This document shows, piece by piece, positions 10,798 through 21,248 of a stretch of DNA of 64,000 nt; position 1 is the stretch's first letter; each line of letters starts with the position of its first letter. The stretch is from assembly GCA_022432975.1 (NCBI GenBank), contig CM039512.1:45100309-45164308 (forward strand), written 5' to 3'. The position numbers were made by a program, and so were the translations under genes. Under the pieces are notes generated by a model. The model did no database searches and had not been told where the DNA came from. It saw nothing but the letters and a program-made list of their open reading frames with translations. This DNA comes from Begonia masoniana (taxonomy: Eukaryota; Streptophyta; Magnoliopsida; Cucurbitales; Begoniaceae).

Positions 10798-11451
10798 GGA
10801 AAATTACCAAAAATTACTCGGACGGACGGTAAATTTTACCGTCCGTCCGGCACTGTAACCAGGACGGACGGTACAAATACCGTCCGTCCGGGTCACTGTT
10901 CACGTGAACAGTGACCTGTTTACGTTCGTTTTTCTCCGTTTTATAAATTAATTTTTAAAAACTACTAAACAATATCAATTATGAGTTTGATATTGTTTAG
11001 TGATTTTTTGTGACATATTCACCACGTTATGAGAAGATAATTGAAAATTTTTTGTGATTTTCTAACACTTGTACGATTTATTATAATTTTAGAGAATTAT
11101 TTTATAAAACATAGGTAAAACAATTATAATAAATCATATAAGTATTGTAAAATCACGAAACTTTTCAGATTATCTTCTCATAATGTTGGAAATATGTGAT
11201 AAAAATTTTAAGTAAATCCAATATCGTTTAGTTTTTTTTTAAAATTAATTTATAAAACGGAAAAAAACGAATGTAAACAGGTCACTGTTCACCTGAACAG
11301 TGACCCGGACGGACGGTGTTTTTTTGCGTCCGTCCGGGGTGGTCGTTTTTGGCACATTTTCGATACTTTGTAGTTTTGATTGTTAAAAAAATTAGTTTGT
11401 GGTTGAATTTGAAAAACAACTGTAGTTTGTGGTTGTTTTTGGTAATTTCCC
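10798..11451. mobile_element. Mutator-like fold-back element (MULE-type MITE), 654 bp
   Basis: The ends are GGAAAATTACCAAAAA and, on the other strand, GGGAAATTACCAAAAA. They are flanked by a perfect 9-bp duplication AAATAATTA (10789-10797 and 11452-11460), the Mutator-superfamily length. There is no transposase frame. Further in, most of the element is a large hairpin: the GGTCACTGTTCAC, TTTATAAATTAATTTT and ATTATAATAAAT segments recur inverted in both halves. The left half also contains smaller palindromes built on GGACGGACGGT. Confidence 0.9.
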
Positions 11452-11460
11452 AAATAATTA

Positions 11461-12077
11461 TCAATGTATGTTTTTCAATTATCAATTATGAGTTTGTCCG
11501 TACATAAGCAATAGTCTTTAGTCCCCCAAGAGTACCTCATGATTGTCTTTACAGTTATCAAGTGACCTAAACCTAGATTTCTTTTATATCCCTACAATAT
11601 CTCAACATCAAATGCAATGTTAGTTCTTGTTGAGACATGAACGTATACAAGGCTTCCAACAACTAAAACATATGAAATGTTCTTTATTTTCTCTCTCTTA
11701 AGATTATTCTTCAGACACAACTTAAAATGAACTTGTCATCCACCACAATGAGAGTTATATTCAATGAATAACTTTTAATTTGAAATCTCTATAAAGCAAG
11801 GGTGGGCGTGGTCCAGATCGGTCTGGTTCCACCCTGAAATTGGAACTAGAATCGTTGTCCACGGTTTCATGGAATCGAAACTATATATATATATATAGTT
11901 TCAATTCCAATCCACAATTTTTTTTTTGGAAAGTTCATGTCTCCTAACCAACCACGCGAGAGAAACGATGGTACTGGAAGGACCTACCACCTCTGCAATG
12001 CAACCAATGTCGTCGTATTGTCGGCATCATAGCTGGATATCTTTCGGAGATCGTTTTCCCTAAGTCAGTGTTGCACT
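11461..12077. other. Intergenic DNA with a short TA tract
   Basis: No gene seen. At about 11800 the sequence CAAGGGTGGGCGTGG resembles one end of a hAT-type MITE, but no matching far end was found. A short (TA)n lies at about 11885-11898. Confidence 0.4.
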
Positions 12078-12379
12078 TAACGACCCAACCCCCCGATGGG
12101 CCAGGCTGTGCAGTCCCGGCTCACACAGGGCCCTGCTACGTGTTTTCCCGAAGGCCGTCTTACGTGTACTCACGATCTTCTCCCCCCTTGAAAGGAGTTT
12201 TTGCCTCCCTCCCCACTCGAACCCAAGACCTCAGAGACTAGTACCTGGGCTGCAAGTGAGGAATACCACTTGAGCTAGTGATCGTGAGTACACGTGGGAC
12301 GGCCTTCGGGAAACCACATGGCAGGGCCCTGTGTGAGCCGGGACTACACGGCCTGGCCCATCGAGGGGTTGGGTCGTTA
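12078..12379 (-). repeat. Inverted repeat enclosing a SINE-like segment
   Basis: Two arms of about 100 bp (12078-12177 and 12280-12379) are near-perfect reverse complements. The loop, read on the minus strand, has a pol III A box (TAGCTCAAGTGGTA, 12277-12264) and a B box (GGTTCGAGTGG, 12223-12213) at the spacing found in tRNA-derived SINEs. No A-rich tail or direct target duplication was found, so the SINE reading is tentative; the inverted repeat itself is plain. Confidence 0.55.
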
Positions 12380-12546
12380 CACAACAAATCTCGAGCGAGC
12401 TGAGAACCAAAATCGGAACAATGAAAACAAAGTCGACAAAGTTGTGCGAGTTGCGAATCTGTGAAGTGCGAATGAAACGACGACTGTGAGTTAGGGATGT
12501 GAAAATGCGACGACGACTCTGAGTTAGAGGTGGGTTGTGATAAGGC

Positions 12547-12554
<8 letters not shown>

Positions 12555-12596
<42 letters not shown>
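12555..12596 (+). repeat. (AG)n microsatellite
   Basis: About 20 uninterrupted AG units, directly outside the left end of the long inverted repeat. Confidence 0.9.
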
Positions 12597-12598
<2 letters not shown>

Positions 12599-12603
12599 TG
12601 TTA

Positions 12604-13795
12604 GGATCTGATTCCACCAACTGGACCCCGACAAACTAGAGGATTCCCAAAGTGGGAAAGGGTTGAACGTCTGAGAGATGCTCTCATTGGCACTCACCTC
12701 TAACATGCATAGTTCGTTATGAATTAATGATACATACTTCTTTAACTTGTTGTCATAAATTAGGATGCCCCTTTAAAAATTATTTTGTATTATTCTTTTA
12801 TAAAAGCATTTAAAACATAAACATATAAAATGTGTATTTAAAAAAAATTGCATCCATTGCATGAAGAAAACAACGTACATTTTATAAATTGAAAAGTTAC
12901 ATGAAAATCAAAATACTAACACGGAAACTACTACAACAGTAGGTCACTACATGTGACATTTCAAAAAGATTTATACAAAGAAAAACCAAACATCCCACCC
13001 AAACAAAAAGACCATCTACTTTGATGGTTCACTTATGTCTCTTCGCAAACTTTATATTGCCTTATGTTTTCTCTCTCGGTGAGCATTCTCGATATCTGAA
13101 AATATAAATTATCCATGTATTGAGTTTTTAGCTTAGTAAATAAATCTAACACATAGAATAACTAATCTAAACTCTATTAACACCATATAGGATCAATCAT
13201 CATCTTCCACTACAACGATTCTTTAAAAATCATATAAATCATGTTCTTTTGAAAGTCATGCAATTGCTGTAAAAATATGCATGCTCGAAATTAATATTTT
13301 GAAATCACTCAACCATTGTTTGAAATCATTTTTATCAAATAAATCCAATGTAAATAAAATGAACTTTACATAATTAAAATCATCTTTTAAAAAAAAAACT
13401 TCAGTACATCTTTTAACAACAAAAGATTCATGTTAAAAATGAAATACAGTTTGATCCCAACATGTATAACCATCACACAATCCTACACATTCTCGGGCTT
13501 CTTCGGCTGGGCTGTAAAACTCTATGCATTGCTTCTTCTCGAGGTTTAGGAATTTTCAACCCAAGGAGGACATTAAGTTGATCTTCTTCTCATTTCCATA
13601 GTCATACACATCTCACACGAAGAGACAAGTTCAACCATTTGGTTCATGTGTTACCAAGATTGCTAACTTTCTCTTTTCTTCAAATACATGTTTTAACACA
13701 TTTTATAAATCAATATCACAGACATTTAAAATCATGCAACTCACCCATACAAATCATTTTGAAAACCAACATATCACATTGATTTAAAACAATGC
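12604..13795 (+). repeat. Left arm of a giant inverted repeat
   Basis: Reverse-complement match to 14025-15119 plus 18226-18313, moderately diverged by substitutions and small indels. Example: CATTGGCACTCACCTC at 12685 pairs with GAGGTGAGTGCCAATG ending at 15119. The outer 80 bp (TTCCACCAACTGGACC) pair with the segment beyond the LTR insertion. No coding capacity. Confidence 0.88.
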
Positions 13796-14024
13796 AATAA
13801 AGGTTAAATTAACTATTTTAAATATAGGATTTACTTACTTATTAAAAGTTCCCCCTCTCCCACAAAATTTTCACCTAATGAACTGATTTTTTAGTCTTAT
13901 AGAATCGCCTCCAAAAAATGATTAAATGGATGTTATTTTGATGTGAAATGAATAGTGTTTTATGAAAATTTACGTTTTTAAATTGTATTGTGATGTTAAA
14001 AAAAGGAATGTTTTGAAAATATTA
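13796..14024. other. Loop between inverted-repeat arms
   Basis: About 230 bp of AT-rich DNA that does not pair clearly. No gene seen. Confidence 0.6.
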
Positions 14025-15119
14025 TTTTAAATCAATGTGATATGCTGGTTTTCAAAATAATTTGCATGGGTGAGTTGCGTGATTTTAAATGTGAATGATA
14101 TTGACTTTATAAAATGTTTTAAAACATGCATTTAAGGAATAGAGGAAGTTGACAATCTTGATAACACATGAACCCAATAGTTGGACTTGCATCTTCGTGT
14201 GTGATGTGTATGATTATGGAAATGAGAAGGAGATCAACTTAATGTCCTTATTGGATTGAAAATTCCTAAAGCTCGAGAGGAAGCAATGCATAGGGTCCTA
14301 TAGCCCTGCTGGAGAAAGCTCGAGAACGTGTAAGATTGTGTAATGATTATACATGTTGGGATTAGACTGTATTGCATTTTTAACATAAACTTTTAGTTGT
14401 TAAAATATGCATTGGAGTTTTCTTAAAAAGATGGTTTTAATCATGCAAAGTCCATTATATTTGCATTGGATTTATTTGATGAAAATGATTTCAAACAATG
14501 GTTGAGTGATTTCAAAATATTGATTTCGAGCATGCATATTTTTATAACAATTGCATGGGTTTCAAAAGAATATGATTTTCAAGGAATCGTTTTAGTGGAA
14601 GATGGTGATTGATTCTATATAGTGTTAATAGAGTTTTGATTAGTTATTCTATGTGTTAGATTTATTTACTGAGTTTAAAACTCATTATGTGGATAATTTA
14701 TATTTTCAAATATTAAAAATGTTCACTGGGAGAGAAAACATAAGACAATATAAAGTTTGCGAAGAAGCATAAGTGAACCATCAAGGTAGATGGTTTCTTT
14801 GTTTGGGTGGGATGTTTGGTTCTCCTTTGTATCATTCTTTTTGAAAGGTCACATATAGTGACCTATTGTTGTAGTAGATTCCTTGTTAGTACTCTGATTT
14901 TCATATAAATTTTCAATGTATAAAATGTATGTTGTTTTCTTCATGCAATAGATGTATTTTTTTTATATACACATTTTATATGTTTATGTTTTAAATGTTT
15001 TTATCAAAGAATAATACAAAATGATTTTTAAATGAGCATTCTAATTTAGGATACCAAGTTAAAGAAGTATGTATCATTAATTCATAACGAACTATGCATG
15101 TTAGAGGTGAGTGCCAATG
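14025..15119 (-). repeat. Right arm of the giant inverted repeat, inner part
   Basis: Pairs with 12685-13795. Interrupted at 15119 by the LTR element; the arm resumes at 18226, after the CAATG target duplication. Confidence 0.88.
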
Positions 15120-18100
15120 TGATATGCCCACGGCCCCGATTCTGAACACGAACCAAGGTGCTTATTTTAATTATTTTATCTACTAATTGGTTCTTGAGTT
15201 TTGTAGGAAAATGTTTCTATGTAGCTTGGAAAAGGATTCAAAAGAGGGAATTTGTCTTCCCTTATCAAATATTGTAACCAAGCTTCTATTATTTTAGAAA
15301 GCTTTTATCTTATTTTGTTGGCAATAATTACCATATATTTTATGGCTTTAATTGCCAAGTTATTTTGGTAAAACAAGCATTAGTATTGTAAAAGGCATGC
15401 ATGCCTTAATATTTTTGTAGCACTCAATTGCACAAAGGAGATGACCAAAAGAATGGAACAAGAGAAGATCAAGAGGAGCTGCCACGTGGAGAACAATTGA
15501 AGAAAGATTGCTAGACCAAACCGGTTCACCCAACGCCTATTCTTCAGTCGGTTCACGCTAACGGCTATTCCCTCTCTAAGCGCTCCAACGGCTCTCTGAA
15601 GCGTTCAGCTTTTTCATTCCTCCCGTAGCTTTCTGAAGTTTTGATAGCATGTCACTCATAATGTTAACTATCCTATGTTAAAATTTCATGTTAATTGGAT
15701 GAGAATTGTGTAAATTTTCTGTTTAGTACCTTTATGATTGTTTTTATTGAAATTTTATGTTTGGTGTTTTTCCAAATTGATTTGGCATTTGTTTTTAACT
15801 TGAGTGTTTTTGTTTTGTTTAGGACTATGTTAACTTGAGGTCCGATATTTTTAACAAAAGCATGTCTTATACTATCTTGTTAGTCACTTAGGATTCGCTT
15901 GTATCGTCGAGTGATCTGTGTTTGTGGCCAAGAGCTTTCCTCTGTGGGCCGTTGGTAATGTCCGAGGTTTACGACTGGCCCGAGGGGCCCGACAGATTCG
16001 CCGGATGAGGCAGTCGCCTTTAAGAGATTGTGACCGAACGCCGTAAGAGGCAGTCAGCTTAAAGAGTGTTGGATAATGTGTCATTTCCACAAAAGTTCTA
16101 GAGGGGGGTTGTCTAGACCCAATAGCATGTCATTGATATTAATTACAAGTTTATTTTCTTTGATTAACTTGCTTGATATGTTTTGCTATTTGATTAAATG
16201 ATTAGGATCTTTCTTAGGTTGTGTGTCTTTGTTTTCTAAGCATCTAAAATGTTATATAAATGTTTTACAATGCTTGTTATTTTTTAGAGTCTCACTTTAG
16301 AGTCTAGTGCTTGGTCAATTAGTTTAATTGTTGTTGACCAAGGTAAAGATTAAATCAAAATATATGCATATTGTTTTATCTTTTGAGGATTATTTAGCTT
16401 TCTACTCCAATTTTGAGCATTGGTTGTGAAGAACCATGGAGTTGGAAAAGTCTTTCGGCAACAAGGTATGTTCCAATGCCTCTTATTGATTATTTTGGAT
16501 TGATTGAATATTGGGTTCATTGGATGATTTGAATTGCTTGAGGAAAAACTCTCTTTGATAGTTCTTATTATTTTGAATGTTATGTTTAAATTCTTGCCTA
16601 TGGTTATCTTGATGGATAGAATTAGGAAGAAAGAGTTTTTGTTGCAAATATGTTGCCTATTTTAATTGACGGATCCTAACTCTAATTTTTAGTGAAAATT
16701 GTTTTCAATGAATTTTGGATTTCAATTGAACTTATGCTAAGCTTGATTTTAAACTCTTATTCTTTTAGGTAAATTTGAATTGCTTGAAGCCAAGTGTGTT
16801 TTCTTTGAAATGTTGATTATCATTTGGTTCAATACTTTCTTATTGGTTTAGCATGAGAAATGAAATTGTTCGATTATACTTGCATCAAACTTGCTTTTAT
16901 CTTGAATGCTTGTTTTCTAAATTGTTGAAATGAACAATTTAACTTGAAATTTATTTGAGACATTTGTCGATGGTAAAATGATTTTTTAACTTTACGATAA
17001 CTATGTTTTGTGCCAACTATGAATCGTGCTCAAGTCTTTTTCGAAGAATTTGAGGTTTATCCTAAGTGTTGTGACATCCTCCATGATATTCACAATTGGA
17101 TTTGAGGTCAAATCCTCAAGAACCGGGAGGGGATGATATGCCCCGAGTTCCAAAGACCCACCATAATGTGCCTACGGTCCAAACCGATAAAACACAAGCC
17201 AAGGTAAGTAGTTATCTAATTTATCTATCTAATAGACTTGTGGATTTATGTAGGTAAATTGACTTTTCGAAGCTTGGAATGAAGAAGGAATTTGTTTTCC
17301 TTAAATTCAACTTTTGTAACCAAGCTTTCGTTTTATTTTATTGTAATTTAAAAATACTTTATTTTTATTTCAAACTCGTTAATCAGCAAACTTTAGCCTT
17401 TAAAATGTATATTTTTGTAATAGTCTTCAAAGGATGGTGAACCAAGAGAGAACCAAGAGCTGAACCGGCCAATCCAAGAGACAAAGGGCTGAACCGGACT
17501 GAACCAAGGCCAAACCAAGAGAACAAATCCTGAACCAGCCAAACCAAAGGTTGAACCAAGCTGAACCGGCGCTGCCCAGCGAACCGCCCGAGCAGTTTTC
17601 TGCTTCGCTGCCAACAGCTATTTTTATAGCCGTTGCCGACGCCTCTCTCCTTCTCCTCCTTCGACTTCACCATTTCTCTCTTCTATTTAAGTTTTCTTCC
17701 ACCTCTGTAAAACGTTTAGCTTGTATTCGCATTTTTGGAAATCAGAGAAGAGTTCTCTTCCGTTTAACGATTCTGTCGTCGGTGTTCAGCCGGAGCTTCG
17801 CTCCTGATGGCTTCACCAGAGTGCCCCGCGAGCCCTGGATTGCTAGGCGGAGCTCTTAGTCGCCTCTGTCGCTTCTCCCTCTCGTCGAAGCTAGAAGGAA
17901 GGGCAAAGGTGGCGAAATCCATTGCCCGAGCGCTGCTGTTCTTCCATGGAAGAACAAATTGCCGAAGCAAAGATCTTTGATGTTCGGCCAGCTGAGGGTC
18001 TTCCTTCCACTCCATCGGCAAACTCTGAGGAGTTTGCAACCTCACCCACTTCATGGAAAGCTCGGTATCATTCTTCTCTCCCTCTCGCCATTTTTCAATT

Positions 18101-18225
18101 TTGGTTGCTCTGTTTATCGATTTTCTGTTCTGTTTTGGGGTGTTCCTTAGAGCACCGATCCTCTTGTTTATTTTCTGTCTTCCACATGTGCATTTCTAAC
18201 CCCATTGCAGGCCCGTAGCCTATCA
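15120..18225 (+). mobile_element. Non-coding LTR retrotransposon inserted in the inverted repeat
   Basis: Begins TGATATGCCC and ends TAGCCTATCA. It is flanked by a perfect 5-bp duplication CAATG (15115-15119 and 18226-18230), and removing it restores pairing of the surrounding inverted repeat. The start recurs at 17134 (TGATATGCCC), marking the 3' LTR. A purine tract (GGGAGGGGA) precedes it, which fixes the plus orientation. The interior (about 15650-17133) has no gag or pol and no clear primer-binding site, so this is a non-autonomous, LARD-like element. The 5' LTR matches the 3' LTR well over only its first 220 bp or so. Confidence 0.85.
17134..18225 (+). repeat. 3' LTR of the non-coding element
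   Basis: 1092 bp, TGATATGCCC to CCTATCA, directly after a purine tract. It contains repeated GAACC-rich segments (about 17440-17580). Open frames at 17383-18218 lie wholly inside it and are not taken as genes. Confidence 0.8.
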
Positions 18226-18313
18226 CAATGAGAGCATCTCTTAGATGTTCGACTCCTTTCCACTTTAGGAATTCTCTAGCCCGTCGATGTCCAGTTGGTG
18301 GAATCGGGTCCTC
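18226..18313 (-). repeat. Right arm of the giant inverted repeat, outer part
   Basis: Reverse complement of 12604-12690. It holds TGTCCAGTTGGTGGAATC, the mirror of the left-arm sequence near 12610, and was separated from the inner arm by the LTR insertion. Confidence 0.85.
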
Positions 18314-18315
18314 AC

Positions 18316-19979
18316 AGAGAGGGTGGGTGTTGGAGCCGCAGGTTTAACAAAAAGAGAAAATAAATTAGGGATGAGTTAATGGGCCTGGGTTGAGGAGTTG
18401 AGTTTCATATTGAAATTGGCCCGAGTAGAATTAGTGATCCGAGCCGGGTTAAGTCAGGTTTTACCAAGTTGACCCAAGGGTTGATTCTCCCATAGTTTGG
18501 TTGGTTTTTGACCCTAAAACTATGGAGCGAATCTTGGACTGCGGTTCTTGGGGTCTCGAAACTGTGATTGGTTTTGATTAGAATACACTGAATTGAACGG
18601 GTCAATCTAGTCCCTTGGTTTCGGGTCGGTTCTAGTAACCTCAACTCTAAAGCTTTATTGATATACGCATCTTGAGATAAAACCAAAATTTGCAAAAATT
18701 TTCTTCATGTATCATAATACACCAATAACACTAGATACATTACATACATCTCTCTTCTCAAAAGTTTCTAGATAGAAATTGTTTAGTTCATATAATAAAT
18801 TTTTATCATTGGTGTAACTAGAACATCCATAAACAAATACCTGACTAAGCTGACTCTCATTAACTTTCTGGTATATACATTAACTCGTAACGTTATTTAC
18901 AAAATTAAAAAAGAAATAACATCATGAAACTTCAAATACCAGTAAAGGGAGATTTGTTTTATAACATATTGATTTGATAAAGCAAAAAATCTCATTTATT
19001 TCATGTAGTTTTCTCAGTATTTTTATCATTTGAAATCTTGACTTTTGATTGAATTTCATGTTTTGTAGTTTAAGATGAAAGTTTGGATCAATCATTAACC
19101 AATTTGGAGGTCTAAAAACCAAAAACAAGCTTTGGAGAAATTCATAAAAGAAAGAGCAAAATTGGGCAAAAGAGGTCTCATAAGAAGACCTGCCCACACC
19201 TGTCAAAATGCTATCAAGAAAGGAATTCGAAAAGAAATTTATTTTTTTGCTATGGGAGATATTCTTGTGTGTTTGACCTACGAATTTTAAGAGATAATAA
19301 GTATAGATTAGGAAAGAAAAAGACTATATTTAACATTTAAAAATAAGGAGATCTCCTTTTTGTAGGGAAATTTAGATTGTTTGAATTGGACATTCTTCAA
19401 TTTCTCAATTGAATATACACGAACTTTTAAATTCGTAATTATTTAAAGGTTCTAATACATATGGTAAATAACATAGATTATGAAGGTGTATGTCTAGTCT
19501 AAATTAATAACATTTGTTGAGATGGTTGACTAGAATTTGTTCTCCTTATTTCTTATTGCTATTGATAAATTAAACCATAGGAGCATCTCTTTAGGGTTGT
19601 TTGTGAATAAAAGAGTTAATCATAGAGTGTCTCTTAGGTTATCAAGAAACTAAGGAGATATTAAGTTATTAGAGCGCATCGGTAACTATAATTAATTTAT
19701 TTAAGAAGATTAAAAATCAATTCATGTTTTAATGATTAGTATACTGAATAAAAACTGAAATCACCCCTTAGACTATATAATCATTTTCCATTGAAATATC
19801 ATTTTATTGTTTATGTTTGACTTTATTGTTTATTGCTTATTTTCAATTCTCAAATTCAAAATCCTATTTTTCTTGCATTATAATTTTTATAGACGTAAAT
19901 CTATTTATTATTCTTTGTGGATTCGATCTTGCTTACCAATCTACAAATTCATATTTTTTTTATGGTGTTTTCGACATGC
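18316..19979. other. AT-rich DNA, no gene recognised
   Basis: No coding region, RNA gene or element ends could be supported. The right end may be old LTR or leader of the Athila-like remnant that follows. Confidence 0.45.
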
Positions 19980-20421
19980 ATCAAATTCTTGGCGCTTTTG
20001 CTAGGGAATTAGTATCATATAGTTTTATATTTATAAAAAAATATTTAATTTTTTCTTTTTTTCTTTTACTTTTAATGATCTATTCTTCTTTACAGGTGAA
20101 CTCCATTTTGATTATGAAATCAAGAAGACCACAAAAAGGTTAAGAAAAGAAGCCAACTTGGTCGTAACCAAGTAACTTCATCTATGATTCCTGATTTGGA
20201 AGTGGAAGTAGAAGTAGAAGTAGAGTTAATTCATTCATCTAGTGACACCGTCGTGGAAGAAGCCATGATTGAACGCACATTGGGGCAATTGACTGCACCC
20301 GATGTGAATCATCAATCCCTCTGCATCAAATGCCTTCTTTCAAATTGAGGTTTGGTTTGATCTATTTGTTACCTACTTTCCGTGGGAAAATGAGAATCCT
20401 CACAAGCATATGAAGGAATTC

Positions 20422-20798
20422 TGTAACGACCCCTTTTCCTAGCAAGATATTGTCCGCTCTGGGGATTGGACCGTAGCCCAATATCCTCCCCTCACGACTT
20501 TGTTTGGTGAGAACTTCCCGGAAGGTCACCCAACTTGGAATTGCTCTTGCCGAAGCACTTTTAACTTCGGAGTTCTTATGAGATCCGTTGCCAATCGTGC
20601 TCCAAAACGCGTCTTGTTATGTTGGAAGGGTCTCTTTACATATGTTTCATTTCCACATACTTCCCCAAGCGATGTGGGATTGTGATGACCCCCTTTTTAC
20701 GATCTGTCACCTTCCGGTTCGCCCGTGCAGACGTACCGCCATTCGGGTTCCGGTTCGTGCAGCCATCGTACCCATACGTGCATATTCGGGTCATCACA
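20422..20798 (-). repeat. Cassandra 3' LTR with 5S-like domain
   Basis: 377 bp, nearly identical to 20872-21248; the 5S-like part lies at about 20505-20595. Confidence 0.92.
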
Positions 20799-20871
20799 AT
20801 CACCCCCCCTCAGGGGCCCCCAACGTCCTCGTTGGCCACATTTCCGGTTGGGTACAGGCTCTGATACCATT

Positions 20872-21248
20872 TGTAACAACCCCATTTTCCAGCAAGATAT
20901 TGTCCGCTCTAGGGATTGGGCCGTAGCCCAATATCCTCCCCTCACGACTTTGTTTGGCGAGAACTTCCCGGAAGGTCACCCAACCTGGAATTGCTCTTGC
21001 CGAAGCACTTTTAACTTCGGAGTTCTTATGAGATCCGTTGCCAATCGTGCTCCAAAACGCGTCTTGTTATGTTGGAAGGGTCTCTTTACATATGTTTCAT
21101 TTCCACATACTTCCCCAAGCGATGTGGGATTGTGACGACCCCTTTTTTACGACCTGTCACCTTTCGGTTCGCCCGCGCAGACGTACCGCCATTCGGGTTC
21201 CGATTCGTGCAGCCATCGTACCCATACGTGCATATTCGGGTCATCACA
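20872..21248 (-). repeat. Cassandra 5' LTR with 5S-like domain
   Basis: 377 bp. The 5S-like part, about 20955-21045, keeps the A-box-like and C-box-like portions of 5S rDNA on the minus strand. It is not a functional 5S gene copy. Confidence 0.92.

Larger units (their letters stand above)
20422..21248 (-). mobile_element. Complete Cassandra TRIM retrotransposon
   Basis: Two 377-bp LTRs (20872-21248 and 20422-20798) enclose a 73-bp interior. On the minus strand each LTR begins TGTGATGACCC and ends GTTACA. The interior starts with a primer-binding site (TGGTATCAGAGCC, 20869-20857) and ends with a G-rich purine tract before 20798. Target duplication AATTC lies at 20417-20421 and 21249-21253. 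Each LTR contains 5S rRNA-like sequence (AACTCCGAAGTTAAAAGTGC and GGTTGGGTGACCTTCCGGGA on the minus strand), the defining feature of Cassandra. No protein is encoded. Confidence 0.95.

Noticed and set aside
11800..11900. Possible hAT-type MITE end (CAAGGGTGGGC)
   Set aside because: No inverted partner end and no 8-bp target duplication could be found.
17383..18218. Cluster of overlapping open frames on both strands
   Set aside because: All lie inside the 3' LTR of the 15120-18225 element and resemble no protein.
20505..21045. 5S rRNA-like sequences, possible 5S genes
   Set aside because: They lie at the same position in two identical LTRs with Cassandra ends, primer-binding site and target duplication, and they diverge from real 5S RNA.
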